NCBI GenBank assembly: GCA_900473175.1
Contig: UCKM01000004.1
Location: forward strand, 1 to 64,000
Length of the DNA stretch: 64,000 bases
Direction of reading: 5' to 3'
Source of the DNA: Hyphomicrobiales bacterium
GTDB lineage: Bacteria > Pseudomonadota > Alphaproteobacteria > Rhizobiales > Rhizobiaceae
Shown here: in pieces, positions 10,299 to 19,996 of the stretch
How the letters are laid out: every line of letters begins with the position of its first letter
Numbering within the stretch: position 1 is the stretch's first letter
Program-made: the position numbers and the translations under genes
Notes under the pieces: model-generated
The model's database searches: none
What the model saw: only the letters and a program-made list of their open reading frames with translations
What the model was told of the DNA's origin: nothing

Positions 10299-11159
10299 CT
10301 AGCGGGCCTTGGGCTCGAGCGAGAAGACGGCGTCGTAGAGATATTCAAGCAGGCGCTTGCGATCTGCCAGCGGCTTGAGTTCGTCCCAGCCGATCACCCT
10401 GCCGATGCGCACTTCGATTGCCTTGCCCGACAACCGCCGAAACTCACGAATCAGCAAGGAAATGCGCAACGTCATCGACACTTTGCTGGCGAGGTGGAAG
10501 ACGCGGCCATTCTGACCGCCGAAATAGACCGGTATGACCGACGCCTTTGCCTGCTGCACCAACTTTGCCGGAAAAATCTTCCACGGAAGATCCTCGGCTC
10601 GGCCAAAGCCCTTCGGCGCAGTTGCGACGCCGCCGGCCGGAAAGACGACGATTGTCACCCCTTCCTTCAAGAGGCGCACAGCCTCATGGCGCGTCGCCAT
10701 GTTCATCGCCATCGCCTCTTTGGTCTCGTCAAAGCAGACGGGCAGCGCATAGGGGCGGATTTCGGGTACTTTCAGCAGATCATTGTTGATGAGGACGCGG
10801 AACGGACGCCCGAGTTGTTCAGCCAACGCCAGAGCCGCAATGCCGTCGCCAATGCCAAAGGGATGGTTGGCGATGAGGACCAGAGGCGTATCGGGAAGCT
10901 CGCGTGGAGGCCATTGATCATGGACGTCCAGGCGAACATTGATGAGGTCCATCATACGGCAGAATACATCAATACCAGCCGGTACGATGTCGCTGCGCCA
11001 TATGTTGTAGAGCCGGGCATAGTGATTGCGGCCCGACAGGCCTTCTATCGACCGGATGAGCCACTGGGTCAGCCGCGTTTGCGTATCATTCGCGTAGGAA
11101 AGTTCTGGGAAGTGCACGGTAGGCCTTGGGTAAAACAAATCTCGACAATTTTCTCGCAT
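10299..11159 (-). CDS. Lysophospholipid acyltransferase (PlsC-like) family protein
   Basis: This 286-residue protein is predicted to transfer an acyl chain to a glycerophospholipid or related acceptor at the inner membrane. The acyltransferase block 1 appears as ANHPFGIGDG, that is His-x5-Asp rather than the usual His-x4-Asp. Block 3 appears as VVFPAGGVATAP, in place of the classical FPEGTR. This variant is seen in a subgroup of the superfamily. The ATG at 11159 has no good ribosome site. A GTG at 11117 with AAGG six bases upstream is a credible alternative start. A 14-bp hairpin lies just upstream, separating it from thrS. Confidence 0.78.
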   Translation of the reverse strand: MRENCRDLFYPRPTVHFPELSYANDTQTRLTQWLIRSIEGLSGRNHYARLYNIWRSDIVPAGIDVFCRMMDLINVRLDVHDQWPPRELPDTPLVLIANHPFGIGDGIAALALAEQLGRPFRVLINNDLLKVPEIRPYALPVCFDETKEAMAMNMATRHEAVRLLKEGVTIVVFPAGGVATAPKGFGRAEDLPWKIFPAKLVQQAKASVIPVYFGGQNGRVFHLASKVSMTLRISLLIREFRRLSGKAIEVRIGRVIGWDELKPLADRKRLLEYLYDAVFSLEPKAR

Positions 11160-11164
11160 GCGTG

Positions 11165-11195
11165 TGACAGCGCGATGACGATCATCGCGCTGTCA
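11165..11195. terminator. Strong palindromic hairpin between thrS and the acyltransferase gene
   Basis: A perfect 14-bp inverted repeat (TGACAGCGCGATGA and its complement) closes a 3-base loop. It lies 21 bp after the thrS stop, as expected of a terminator. On the minus strand no run of T follows, so intrinsic termination would be atypical. On the plus strand it is followed by TTATT. It could instead stabilise the thrS mRNA 3' end. Confidence 0.5.
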
Positions 11196-11215
11196 TTATT
11201 CTCAGTAATTCAAGA

Positions 11216-13204
11216 TCATTCCGCCGCCAGCCGCACAAGATCCGGTGGTGTCGCCTCGCTCGCCAGTTGCTGGATCGCGTCATCCAGTTTGAGTGACGTT
11301 TGATTTTGCGAACCCAGGCGACGCATGTTCACCGATCTTTCCTCGGCCTCACGCATGCCGCAGACGAGAATCACCGGCACTTTCTGCAAGGAGTGCTCGC
11401 GCACCTTGTAGTTGATCTTCTCGTTGCGGAAGTCGGTCGTGACCTGAAGCCCGGCAGCCTTCAGTTCCTTGGCAACCTGCATGCCGTATTCGTCGGCTTC
11501 GGAGGTGATGGTGGCAACAACCACTTGTACCGGCGCGAACCAGAGCGGCATGTGTCCCGAGTAGTTCTCGATAAGAATGCCGAGGAACCGCTCCATCGAA
11601 CCGCAAATGGCACGGTGGATCATCACCGGCTGCTTCTTTTCCGAGGTCGAGTCGATATAGAAGGCACCAAAACGCTCGGGTAGGTTGAAATCGACCTGTG
11701 TCGTGCCGCATTGCCAATCGCGACCGATCGCGTCACGCAGCACATATTCGAACTTCGGACCGTAGAAGGCACCCTCGCCCGGATTGATCGCCGTCTTGAT
11801 CTTGCCGCCCGACTGCGCCTCGATGGTATTGAGCACCTTGCTCATCACCGCTTCTGCTCGGTCCCACAGCTCGTCCGAGCCGACGCGCTTGTCAGGACGC
11901 GTCGATAGCTTCACCGTGATGCCTTCAAAGCCGAAGTCGGCATAGGTCGTAAGGATCAAATCGTTGATGCGCAGGCACTCGGCCTCCATCTGTTCGTCGG
12001 TGCAGAATATGTGTGCATCATCCTGCGTGAAGCCGCGCACGCGCATCAGCCCATGCAAGGCGCCGGAAGGTTCATAGCGATGCACATTGCCGAATTCTGC
12101 AAGCTTTACAGGTAGGTCGCGATATGACTTCAAGCCGTGCTTGAATATCTGAACGTGCCCAGGACAGTTCATCGGCTTCAGTGCGAAAACACGTTCATCA
12201 TCGGTCTCGTCACCTGCGACCGTGACCTTGAACATGTTGTCGCGGTACCAGCCCCAATGCCCCGATGTCTCCCAGAGCGACTTGTCGAGAACCTGCGGCG
12301 CATTGACCTCGCTGTAGCCATGGCTGTCCAGCCTGCGCCGCATGTAACTGACAAGGCTCTGGAACATGCGCCAGCCCTTCGGATGCCAGAACACAACGCC
12401 CGGGCCCTCTTCCTGGAAATGGAACAGATCCATTTCCCGGCCAAGACGGCGGTGATCCCGCTTCTCCGCCTCCTCCAGCATGTGCAGATAAGCATTGAGG
12501 TCCGCATCATTGGCAAATGCTGTGCCATAGATACGGCTCAGCATCGGATTGTTGCTGTCGCCGCGCCAGTACGCGCCCGCCACCTTCATCAGCTTGAACG
12601 AGGTACCGATCTGTCCTGTCGAGGCCATATGCGGCCCACGGCAAAGATCGTACCAGTCACCTTGCGCATAGATCTTCAGATCCTGCCCTTCGGGAATGGC
12701 ATCGACCAGTTCGACCTTATAGGCTTCGCCCTTATCGGCAAAAATCTTGCGTGCTTTTTCACGCGGCCAGATTTCCTTGGTGAACGGCTTGTTGCGGGCG
12801 ACGATCTCCCGCATCTTTTTCTCGATCACGGGAAGGTCGTCTGGCGTGAATGGCTCGTTCTTGGCAAAATCGTAATAGAAGCCGTTTTCGATGACCGGTC
12901 CGATGGTGACCTGAGTTCCCGGAAACAGCTCTTGTACGGCCTCGGCGAGAACGTGGGCACAGTCATGCCGGATCAGTTCGAGCGCACGCGCGTCATCACG
13001 GGTCAGGATTTCAATTTTGCCGGAGTTGTGCAGCGGATCGGACAAATCGCGCACAGTACCGTCGATCGCGTAGGCTACGGCCTTCTTGGCAAGCGACTTG
13101 GAAATGGATTCTGCAAGTTCAGCACCGGTTAAGGCAGCGTCGTATTCTCGCTTCGAGCCATCCGGGAATTGCATGGATACAGTTTTTGCAACTGTCTGTG
13201 ACAT
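11216..13204 (-). CDS. thrS: Threonine--tRNA ligase
   Basis: This 662-residue class II aminoacyl-tRNA synthetase charges tRNA-Thr. Domains in order are an N-terminal TGS domain (about residues 1-65), the editing domain with [12 protein letters not shown] near residue 80, the catalytic core with the zinc-ligand region [10 protein letters not shown] and motif 2 around [10 protein letters not shown], and a C-terminal anticodon-binding domain ([10 protein letters not shown] onwards). The frame opens at 13231. ATG 13204 ([16 protein letters not shown]) was chosen as the normal start. A short leader with GC-rich hairpins precedes it, but I recognise no T-box. Confidence 0.97.
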   Translation of the reverse strand: MSQTVAKTVSMQFPDGSKREYDAALTGAELAESISKSLAKKAVAYAIDGTVRDLSDPLHNSGKIEILTRDDARALELIRHDCAHVLAEAVQELFPGTQVTIGPVIENGFYYDFAKNEPFTPDDLPVIEKKMREIVARNKPFTKEIWPREKARKIFADKGEAYKVELVDAIPEGQDLKIYAQGDWYDLCRGPHMASTGQIGTSFKLMKVAGAYWRGDSNNPMLSRIYGTAFANDADLNAYLHMLEEAEKRDHRRLGREMDLFHFQEEGPGVVFWHPKGWRMFQSLVSYMRRRLDSHGYSEVNAPQVLDKSLWETSGHWGWYRDNMFKVTVAGDETDDERVFALKPMNCPGHVQIFKHGLKSYRDLPVKLAEFGNVHRYEPSGALHGLMRVRGFTQDDAHIFCTDEQMEAECLRINDLILTTYADFGFEGITVKLSTRPDKRVGSDELWDRAEAVMSKVLNTIEAQSGGKIKTAINPGEGAFYGPKFEYVLRDAIGRDWQCGTTQVDFNLPERFGAFYIDSTSEKKQPVMIHRAICGSMERFLGILIENYSGHMPLWFAPVQVVVATITSEADEYGMQVAKELKAAGLQVTTDFRNEKINYKVREHSLQKVPVILVCGMREAEERSVNMRRLGSQNQTSLKLDDAIQQLASEATPPDLVRLAAE

Positions 13205-13361
13205 CAAATTGCTCCTATCCAGTCCCGCCAACGATTGCGGGTGGTGTCAAACGACCGGACCTTTTCCGGCGTGCGGATTTCTAAATGCTGTTTTGCCCGC
13301 CGTAAAGTACCGACGCATAAAAGGTTTGAGCTACGCAGGAATGAGATGCGGAGGACCGAGG

Positions 13362-13727
13362 TCAATCGATTTTCGATGCAATCCGCCAATAGCGCCACGG
13401 CATGTACCATACCAACCGCTCATCCAGCACAGTCGGCACCGGATCAAAGCCTTGTGTGCCGCCTGGACCGCAGCGGGCAAAGCGAAACAAACCCATCCAG
13501 CCTCCCGCCCACAGGCCATAGCGAGCAATCGATTCATAGGCATATTCCGAACAGGTTGGCAGATGGCGGCAGGAATTGCCGATGAAGCCCGACAAGGTGA
13601 GCTGATAGAGTCGCACCAGTGCCGTTCCCAACAGCCGTCCGGGCGTTTTCGGCCAAGGTCCGCGCCAGTTGCGGGAATATTTGCTGGAAATATTGGGGGC
13701 GTGATTGTGTGCTGGTTGGTCGCACAT
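13362..13727 (-). CDS. yidD: Membrane protein insertion efficiency factor YidD
   Basis: This small 121-residue protein contains the YidD core: LVRLYQLTLSGFIGNSCRH, then PTCSEYAYESI with the conserved cysteines, then GGWMGLFRFARCGP. YidD assists YidC-dependent insertion of inner-membrane proteins. The frame is open to 13793. ATG 13727 was chosen because it follows the upstream scaffold-protein stop by 7 bp and gives a normal length. The usual rpmH-rnpA-yidC neighbours are absent, and in this order yidD is commonly found beside this scaffold gene and thrS. Confidence 0.92.
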   Translation of the reverse strand: MCDQPAHNHAPNISSKYSRNWRGPWPKTPGRLLGTALVRLYQLTLSGFIGNSCRHLPTCSEYAYESIARYGLWAGGWMGLFRFARCGPGGTQGFDPVPTVLDERLVWYMPWRYWRIASKID

Positions 13728-13734
13728 GGTGGAT

Positions 13735-14181
13735 TCAGGCAGCCGCTTCGGCGGTTTTCTTCTCGATCTGGTTGAGGCAGTCGACGACGGCATCGAATGT
13801 CAGCATCGTTGAATTGTGCCGCGCCTTGTAATCGCGTACCGGCTCAAGAAACTTCAGATCTTCAAACCGGCCTTCAGGCGGAGCGCCATTTTCCTTCAGC
13901 ATCTTGAACATGGTCTCCCGCACTTCGCGCAATTCTTGCGCTGTCGAGCCGATCACATGCCGTGCCATGATCGAGGACGATGCCTGTCCCAGGGCGCAGG
14001 CCTTTACGTCATGGGCAAAGTCCGAGACGACGCCGCCTTGCATCTTGAGATCGACCGTGACGGTCGAGCCGCACAGCTTGGAATGGGCCGTGGCCGAGGC
14101 ATCCGGGTTCTCCAGACGGCCAAGCCGCTGAATATTGCCGGCGAATTCCAGAATGCGCGCATTATATACGTCGTTGATCAT
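13735..14181 (-). CDS. IscU/SufU-type iron-sulfur cluster assembly scaffold protein
   Basis: This 148-residue NifU-N-like protein is predicted to hold nascent Fe-S clusters. It keeps the three scaffold cysteines in the SufU-like pattern: KLCGST near residue 36, KACALGQASSS near residue 60, and a third Cys in DCLNQ near the C-terminus (usual consensus LxCxxLP). The third site is displaced and less canonical, so a donor or transfer role is also possible. It ends 7 bp before yidD and is divergent from folE. The organism probably has a SUF system elsewhere; none is in the window. Confidence 0.82.
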   Translation of the reverse strand: MINDVYNARILEFAGNIQRLGRLENPDASATAHSKLCGSTVTVDLKMQGGVVSDFAHDVKACALGQASSSIMARHVIGSTAQELREVRETMFKMLKENGAPPEGRFEDLKFLEPVRDYKARHNSTMLTFDAVVDCLNQIEKKTAEAAA

Positions 14182-14451
14182 GATAGATGCTGTTCCTCGA
14201 CACAGTGTTCATCGTAAATGCGTCACCCAGGATCGCTTTGACCCTATGAATCCTGTATGCGGTATCTATATAATATGTGAGCAGGCTAGCACAAAGTCGC
14301 ATAGATTAAATTATCCAATGCGGTATTGTGTGTGTGTCGTGGACACATGGTCCGCGGCAGCTTCAATACACCGTCCGTTCTTTCGCGGAGCGACTATCGT
14401 GTATTGCCGTTTAACTCGTCGCTCCTTTGAGGGCGGCTACGGGAGATCGCG
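14182..14451 (+). promoter_or_regulatory. Divergent promoter region of the scaffold gene and folE
   Basis: This AT-rich gap of 270 bp contains the only near-consensus elements between the two divergent genes: TTGACC near 14238 and TATAAT-like sequence near 14262-14270, both reading towards folE. Their spacing is longer than optimal. No small gene or known riboswitch was recognised. Confidence 0.3.
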
Positions 14452-15078
14452 ATGGATGCGGTAATCAAGAACTTGCAGTCGGCGACTGTTAAGCAGAACA
14501 ACACTCGGCGCCCCACCCAGGAAGAAGCAGAAGCTGCGGTTCGCACGCTTTTGCTTTGGGCCGGCGACAATCCGGACCGGGAAGGCCTCCTCGACACGCC
14601 GGAACGGGTGGCAAAAGCCTATAAGGAGCTATTCTCCGGCTATGCGCAGGATCCGGCTGACGTCCTCGGCCGCACGTTTGAAGAGATTGCCGGATATGAC
14701 GACATCGTCCTGATCCAGGATATTCCGTTCTTCTCGCACTGCGAACATCATATGGTGCCGATCATCGGAAAGGCGCATGTCGCCTATCTGCCAGATGGCG
14801 AGAAGGTTGTCGGGCTGTCGAAGATTGCCCGCGTGGTCGATATTTATGCGCATCGCTTGCAGACCCAGGAAAGCATGACATCGCAGATCGCCAATGCCAT
14901 TCAGGATTCGCTCCAGCCGCGAGGCGTCGCGGTCATGATCGAGGCTGAACATATGTGCATGTCGATGCGCGGCATTCGCAAATCCGGTTCGACGACGACG
15001 ACGACAACGTTCACCGGCACCTACAAGACCGATGTCAACGAGCAGGTCCGGTTCATGACCCTTGTCAAAGGTCGGTAG
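14452..15078 (+). CDS. folE: GTP cyclohydrolase I
   Basis: This 208-residue enzyme converts GTP to dihydroneopterin triphosphate, the first step of tetrahydrofolate synthesis. The zinc and catalytic residues are visible in [17 protein letters not shown] near residue 95 and in [17 protein letters not shown] near residue 165. The N-terminal helical part carries [18 protein letters not shown]. Length is standard for the bacterial type IA enzyme. The ATG at 14452 follows a purine-rich GGGAG. hisI begins 18 bp after its stop, so the two are probably co-transcribed, an arrangement common in Rhizobiales. Confidence 0.97.
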   Translation: MDAVIKNLQSATVKQNNTRRPTQEEAEAAVRTLLLWAGDNPDREGLLDTPERVAKAYKELFSGYAQDPADVLGRTFEEIAGYDDIVLIQDIPFFSHCEHHMVPIIGKAHVAYLPDGEKVVGLSKIARVVDIYAHRLQTQESMTSQIANAIQDSLQPRGVAVMIEAEHMCMSMRGIRKSGSTTTTTTFTGTYKTDVNEQVRFMTLVKGR

Positions 15079-15096
15079 GGTACAGATTTGGCGTTG

Positions 15097-15513
15097 ATGA
15101 ATTCATTCTCAGATACCCTCAGCGACAAGCACGAAATCGAAGAAGGCGCGGTGTTCGCTCCGCGTTTCGATGCGTCCGGCCTTATCACGGCAATCGTCAC
15201 TGATGCGAGTGACGGGCAACTGCTCATGGTCGCGCATATGAACGCCGAAGCTCTGCGTCTGACCTTGGAAACCGGAATTGCCCATTACTGGTCGCGCTCA
15301 CGCAACGCGCTTTGGAAAAAGGGCGGAACATCCGGAAATCTGCAAACGATTGTCGAAATGCGCACGGATTGCGATCAGGACGCACTCTGGCTGAAAGTCG
15401 AAGTCGCCGGCAATGGCCCAACCTGTCATACTGGCCGCAGGTCCTGTTTTTATCGCCAAGTGGTCACCAAGGATGGAACATCATCATTGGTAATGCAGTT
15501 AGAGACAAAGTAG
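15097..15513 (+). CDS. hisI: Phosphoribosyl-AMP cyclohydrolase
   Basis: This 138-residue monofunctional HisI catalyses the third step of histidine synthesis, opening the purine ring of phosphoribosyl-AMP. The signature is complete: [25 protein letters not shown], then the metal ligands in [10 protein letters not shown] and [13 protein letters not shown]. An in-frame TTG at 15088 would add three residues; the ATG at 15097 is preferred. The HisE phosphohydrolase domain is absent, so hisE must be a separate gene outside the window. Confidence 0.96.
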   Translation: MNSFSDTLSDKHEIEEGAVFAPRFDASGLITAIVTDASDGQLLMVAHMNAEALRLTLETGIAHYWSRSRNALWKKGGTSGNLQTIVEMRTDCDQDALWLKVEVAGNGPTCHTGRRSCFYRQVVTKDGTSSLVMQLETK

Positions 15514-15692
15514 AGCTTGCCTTATCCCTAGGGCGAATAAGACGCGGAATGTCCAAATGCGCCGTAACCGCCATTGTCGACATTTTAATCCTATTTCATT
15601 GGTTGGCTAAGCGGTCACAAAATCGCAATATTTATCCTTTGGATACCAATCCAGACGGATAATGGAACAGTACGACTTCAGGAGTGTGTGCC

Positions 15693-16664
15693 ATGCTCGA
15701 ATGGGCATCGCGCCGGTTGCGCGCAGCAGAATCGATCGGCATCAGTGATGGTCCGGACGTGCCATTGATCACGCCGGAGCAGCCTCGCGACAAAAGGGCC
15801 CCTATTGCATTGGCGCTGGGCGGCGGCGCGGCGCGTGGCTGGGCCCACATCGGCGTTCTGCGCGCCCTCGACGAGGCAGGCATCGAGATTTCCATGATTG
15901 CCGGCACGTCCATCGGCGCTCTCGTCGGCGGCTGCTATCTAGGCGGCAAGCTCGATCAGTTGGAAGAATTTGCCCGCAGCCTGACAAAACGCGGTATTTT
16001 CAGCCTGCTTGATCTGCGTTTCGGCGGCAACGGTCTGTTTGGTGGCATGAAACTTGACCGGCGCCTGCGCGACCATCTCGAAGAACTTTCGATCGAAACC
16101 CTGGCAAAGCCGTTCATTGCGGTGTGCACAGAAATCAATACCGGGCATGAAATCTGGCTGACACGTGGCAGCCTGATCACGGCGATGCGCGCCTCCTACG
16201 CATTGCCCGGTGTATTCGAACCAGTCGAATGCAATGGCCGGACATTGGTCGATGGTGCCCTCGTCAATCCGGTTCCGGTCTCCGTCTGCCGATCGTACGA
16301 GCAGCCTTTGGTTGTCGCGGTCAATCTCCACTACGATCAGTTTGGCCGTGCTGCGGTCATCAAGCACGGGGCAGAGCCGCCGCATTTCCAAGCAAGCGAA
16401 GGCGAGCAAGGTTCGCGCTCCGGTACATCTTACTCAAAGCGACTCGGAATCACTGGCGTCATGATGGAAGCGTTCAACATTATCCAGGATCGGATTTCGC
16501 GTGCTCGGATGGCAGGTGATCCACCAGACATCGCCTTGCTGCCGAAAATCGGCCATGTCGGTCTAGCCGAGTTCCACCGCGCAGATGAAGCGATCAAACT
16601 CGGCTATGAGGAGACCATGGCACGCCTTGGCGAACTGGAACGCATGCAGAAACTCGTGTTCTAG
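15693..16664 (+). CDS. Patatin-like phospholipase family protein
   Basis: This 323-residue protein is a predicted serine lipid hydrolase. It shows the oxyanion loop GGGAARGWAHIGVL (about residue 47), the nucleophile elbow GTSIGAL (about residue 75) and the catalytic Asp in VDGALVNPVPVSV (about residue 190), as in the RssA/YchK group. AGGAG lies eight bases before the ATG at 15693, whereas the upstream GTG at 15684 abuts it. It has no signal peptide, so it probably acts in the cytoplasm or at the inner membrane. The convergent CBS gene follows. Confidence 0.88.
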   Translation: MLEWASRRLRAAESIGISDGPDVPLITPEQPRDKRAPIALALGGGAARGWAHIGVLRALDEAGIEISMIAGTSIGALVGGCYLGGKLDQLEEFARSLTKRGIFSLLDLRFGGNGLFGGMKLDRRLRDHLEELSIETLAKPFIAVCTEINTGHEIWLTRGSLITAMRASYALPGVFEPVECNGRTLVDGALVNPVPVSVCRSYEQPLVVAVNLHYDQFGRAAVIKHGAEPPHFQASEGEQGSRSGTSYSKRLGITGVMMEAFNIIQDRISRARMAGDPPDIALLPKIGHVGLAEFHRADEAIKLGYEETMARLGELERMQKLVF

Positions 16665-16691
16665 CACGGCATAAACCTATAGCGGGGCCCG

Positions 16692-17123
16692 TCAGGCAGT
16701 TGCAATATAGCTGCGGATTTCCTCGGATTCGCGTTCAACTTCTTCAATGCGAAGCTTCACGACGTCACCAATCGACACGATCCCATGCAAATGCCCGTCC
16801 TTTTCCACCGGAAGATGACGAAACCGTCCGCGCGTCATCATTTCCATGACCTGATTGATGGTGTGTCGCTCACTGCACACGCTCACCTTGACTGTCATGG
16901 TCTCCGAAATCGGCTTTCTTAGTGCGTCAGCACCTTCAGCTGCAATCGCCCTGACGACGTCGCGTTCGGACAAAATGCCCTTGACGGCTTTCTTGTCATT
17001 GCAAACAACGATCGCGCCAATCTTGTGCTGCGCCAGCATGGCAATAGCATCGCCAAGTGTGGTGTCCGGCAAGGTGCTGAATACGTCGTAGCCTTTGCGT
17101 TCGAGTATTTTTTTGACTGTCAT
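16692..17123 (-). CDS. Two-CBS-domain protein
   Basis: This 143-residue protein consists of a tandem pair of CBS domains, a Bateman module that senses adenine nucleotides or S-adenosylmethionine. Domain 1 spans about residues 5-65 (TLGDAIAMLAQHKIGAIVV, then GILSERDVVRAI). Domain 2 spans about 72-130 (INQVMEMMTRGRFRHLPV, then GIVSIGDVVKLRI). ATG 17123 has AAGGAG seven bases upstream; the ATG at 17129 is too close to it. No enzyme domain is attached, so it probably acts by binding a partner, which the context does not identify. Confidence 0.88.
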   Translation of the reverse strand: MTVKKILERKGYDVFSTLPDTTLGDAIAMLAQHKIGAIVVCNDKKAVKGILSERDVVRAIAAEGADALRKPISETMTVKVSVCSERHTINQVMEMMTRGRFRHLPVEKDGHLHGIVSIGDVVKLRIEEVERESEEIRSYIATA

Positions 17124-17236
17124 GTACATCCTCCTTGCACAAGGGGTCGCGTGACCTTCGAACAATCCTCCAATACATCCGACGGTCTAGACCAACATGG
17201 TGCGCGTAAGTTGCTCCCAAAGCAACCGCTTTGCAA

Positions 17237-17971
17237 TTATACTAACAGATCAGCATCGGTTCGACCGTTATCGCGCCTGTCGAACAGGGAAATGCCGAAA
17301 AAACCCACAAAAAAACCGCCAATATGCGCTTCCCAGGCAATTGTTGCCGAGCTGTCCACACCGACCGACAGAAGTCCGGTAAGGATGTTGGTCACGAACC
17401 AGACGCCCAAAAACACCAAGACCGTCCGCATCCGCAGGGCGACGGCAATTGGCAGGATATCGCCGACGAATGCAGCGGAATTGCGCAGGGGCGAGCGCCG
17501 GAAGCCGAAGCGTGCGGCGGCCCCCATCATACCGGAAACTGCGCCGGAAGCACCAACGAGCGGGGTCAGGCTATCCGGATAGACGGCGAAATGCGTCATG
17601 ACGGCCGCCACAGACGTCACGATCCAGAACAATGCCGTGCGCAGCGGACCAATGCGCGCAGCCAGCGGCGAACCGAACGCCGCCAGCCAGATCATGTTGA
17701 GAGCGATATGGGCAAGGCTGCCGTGCATGAAGGAATATGTGACGGTGGTCAGCCACGCAGCCGGCGAATAGAAGCCGCCATACAATGAGAATCGCGCCGG
17801 GACAAAAGCGAAATCCATGAGGAATTGGGCGCCATGCTCCTCATCGAGGATGTAGGCTTCCAGCACATAGATGACGGCACAAAGGGCCATGATCACCAGT
17901 ATGACGCCCGGGATGTTGAAGATCGGCTCGCGGCTGGAAGGTTTGGTACGGACGTCCGCTCGGTCGCTCAT
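17237..17971 (-). CDS. Rhomboid family intramembrane serine protease
   Basis: This 244-residue inner-membrane protein has about six predicted helices. It has the rhomboid features: the loop-1 sequence followed by TYSFMHGSLAHIALNMIWL, the catalytic serine in GASGAVSGMMGAA (about residue 143) and the catalytic histidine in WEAHIGGFFVGFFG (about residue 217). The Ser-His dyad appears intact, so an active protease is likely. Its substrate is unknown. It stands alone, reading away from the PAS-domain gene. Confidence 0.88.
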   Translation of the reverse strand: MSDRADVRTKPSSREPIFNIPGVILVIMALCAVIYVLEAYILDEEHGAQFLMDFAFVPARFSLYGGFYSPAAWLTTVTYSFMHGSLAHIALNMIWLAAFGSPLAARIGPLRTALFWIVTSVAAVMTHFAVYPDSLTPLVGASGAVSGMMGAAARFGFRRSPLRNSAAFVGDILPIAVALRMRTVLVFLGVWFVTNILTGLLSVGVDSSATIAWEAHIGGFFVGFFGISLFDRRDNGRTDADLLV

Positions 17972-18226
17972 TCAAGGCCTCATCGTTACTGGTGAAGGAA
18001 GGCTATCCGGTTCCAAAGGTCTCGCCAAGGCGCGAACGACCCAAACAGAAAGAAGACCGCTCAATGGGATTTGAGCGGCCTCAAGTTCAGGATAGTTGAT
18101 CATGCAAACTCTAATGAAGTCCTTGTCTCACAATGCGACGGCGGGCTCAATCGAAACCAATTGTTAACCTTAACCGGGTGCGGCAGTGGACCTGATCACA
18201 TCCTTGGTGGCTTCGATCCTCCGCCG

Positions 18227-18907
18227 ATGCAAAAATCAGGGGAACAGAGTCGCTTTGACATCCGGAAACAGATCACTCCCATGCAGCTTGATGGAACTGG
18301 CGAGCTTTTCGCCTATTGGAACAGGTTGCGCGGACCGCGCGCTGCGCCCGAACGACGGGAAATTGCGCCGGCCTCGATCGGCTCGCGACTTCCAGATACC
18401 TTCATTCTCCAGGCGACGGGGGGATGCGAGCCGCGTTTCCGGCTGGCAGGCACGCGGATCTGCTCGATTTACGGGAGAGAATTGAAGGCCGCATCCTTTA
18501 CTCCGCTGTGGCAGGCACGAGACAGGAACCATATCGGCCGGCTGGTAAAAAACTGCATGACGAACAAGGCGGTGGTGCAACTCAATTTCGAAGGCAGGAG
18601 CCTTAGGGGCCGCAAGGCGCTGTTCAGATTGCTTCTGCTGCCGCTTGCGAATGAAGCCAGCGAGCGACATCTGGTCGGAATGGTGACCACGCTCGGCCGT
18701 CCATTCTGGTTGGAATCAGATGCGATTATCGAAAATAGCATCCAGTCCGTCGCCACCATCGACCCGAATCATCCTCCCCATGGTGCAGATATCGCCAACC
18801 CCGGGCTGGAGACGGCGAATCCGGTGGCCTTGCCCGTCGCCCGAACCCTTGTGAGTCGCAAGGTTCGCCATCTACGGGTGTTCGAGGGCGGAAAAATCAT
18901 TGATTAG
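18227..18907 (+). CDS. PAS domain-containing protein (PAS_5 family)
   Basis: This 226-residue protein (from the chosen start) contains the PAS_5 pattern seen in many alphaproteobacteria: GELFAYWNRLRGPRAAPERR, then LPDTFILQATGGCEPRFRLA, then GTRICSIYGREL. No kinase, cyclase or DNA-binding domain follows, so it may be a ligand-sensing partner protein. The frame is open from 18071, but only with TTG. ATG 18227 and ATG 18281 (giving MQLDGTGELF) are both possible, and neither has a strong ribosome site. It is followed after 90 bp by a PilZ gene. Confidence 0.75.
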   Translation: MQKSGEQSRFDIRKQITPMQLDGTGELFAYWNRLRGPRAAPERREIAPASIGSRLPDTFILQATGGCEPRFRLAGTRICSIYGRELKAASFTPLWQARDRNHIGRLVKNCMTNKAVVQLNFEGRSLRGRKALFRLLLLPLANEASERHLVGMVTTLGRPFWLESDAIIENSIQSVATIDPNHPPHGADIANPGLETANPVALPVARTLVSRKVRHLRVFEGGKIID

Positions 18908-18997
18908 GTTAACAACCAGCAGTTGCTGTTACCTTGGCATTAAGACTTGTGACCTAGGGTGGGGCTATCAAACATTTCCGACACTTGGACAGGCTTC

Positions 18998-19606
18998 ATG
19001 CTTTTACACCGTGACGTTACGAGCCCCAATCCTGCCGCCACGGGCAAATATTATAGCGTGAAGGTGCAGCTTTACGGCCGCTTCATGCTCGAGGACCGCA
19101 CGGAGCATGTCTGCCAGATCGAAGAGATGTCGCCTGGCGACGTTGTTCTAAACACGGAAGTGATGGCGAACAATGGCGAGCGCATCATTGCCTATATCGA
19201 TCACATCGGCCGCGTCGAAGGCACGGTGGAGCGGGTGGTGCGAGGCGGATTTCTGCTTTCCCTGGTCGCTTCCGATCGCAAGAAGAACAAGATTGCCGCG
19301 CAACTGACGTGGCTTGCCAACAAGCACGAGCTCGATATGCCGGAGGACCGGCGCCACCAGCGCATCGCGCCGCGCAATCCCATCAGCACCCTTGCGATGG
19401 CCGACGGGCGTCAATATCCGTGCCGCATCATCGACCTCTCGATCTCGGGCGCGGCCGTTGAAATCCGTATGCGCCCTGCCCTGAACAGCCAGGTCATCCT
19501 CGGTACAATGCGGGGGCGTGTCGTCCGGCATTTCGAGGAAGGCATCGCGATCGAGTTCGCGACCGTGCAGAGCCGCGAAGCGATCGACATCGCTTTCGAG
19601 CACTGA
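18998..19606 (+). CDS. Tandem PilZ domain protein
   Basis: This 202-residue cytoplasmic protein has two PilZ-like halves. The first (about residues 15-95) contains GRFMLEDRTEHVCQIEEMSPG and lacks a clear RxxxR motif. The second (about residues 110-200) has the complete c-di-GMP signature: RRHQRIAPR (RxxxR) followed by CRIIDLSISGAAVEI (the D/N-x-S-x-x-G motif). It is therefore predicted to bind c-di-GMP through the C-terminal domain. A diguanylate cyclase, pleD, is also in the window, though not adjacent. ATG 18998 was chosen over GTG 18959 because it begins the family N-terminus. Confidence 0.85.
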   Translation: MLLHRDVTSPNPAATGKYYSVKVQLYGRFMLEDRTEHVCQIEEMSPGDVVLNTEVMANNGERIIAYIDHIGRVEGTVERVVRGGFLLSLVASDRKKNKIAAQLTWLANKHELDMPEDRRHQRIAPRNPISTLAMADGRQYPCRIIDLSISGAAVEIRMRPALNSQVILGTMRGRVVRHFEEGIAIEFATVQSREAIDIAFEH

Positions 19607-19996
19607 AAGGCTTCAACCCAAGCTCGATCGTGCGATTGACGCGTTGCGATGTGGCTGTCGCTGACCGTCAGCTTAGTCACGCCTACCGACACACTCCGGT
19701 CGTGTTCCGCCAATTATTATCGACATGGTTCATCGTCCGTGAATTTCTTTGGCTGAAACGTGCCGAGATCGGGGGCGAACTCCAGCATGGCATTAAGCGA
19801 TCATAAATCATGTAGCATTCTGCATAACTGATGTTTAATTCTCTTTTACTCTGCCAAACTCAATTATATTTGCATTTAAATAAAATAATAATAGAACTTA
19901 ATACGTGGTTATAGTCTAATTCGTTTATTTTTTGCTACCGATTTGATTCATATTTACTCATAGACATTTCCGCTCGCTCAAACTCTCTCTGTCATT
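19607..19996. other. AT-rich intergenic stretch before the BTLCP gene
   Basis: About 390 bp without a supported gene. The first third is ordinary GC content and the part from about 19790 to 19980 is strongly AT-rich, typical of a promoter and leader. I saw no tRNA, repeat family or credible small ORF. The final bases run into the start-site hairpin of the next gene. Confidence 0.6.

Noticed and set aside
14195-14215. GTTC repeats before folE, like a LexA box
   Set aside because: The two GTTC are 11 bases apart instead of 7.
18160-18180. TTAACC-TTAACC as a CtrA site
   Set aside because: The half-sites are too close (two bases apart); the CtrA consensus needs seven.
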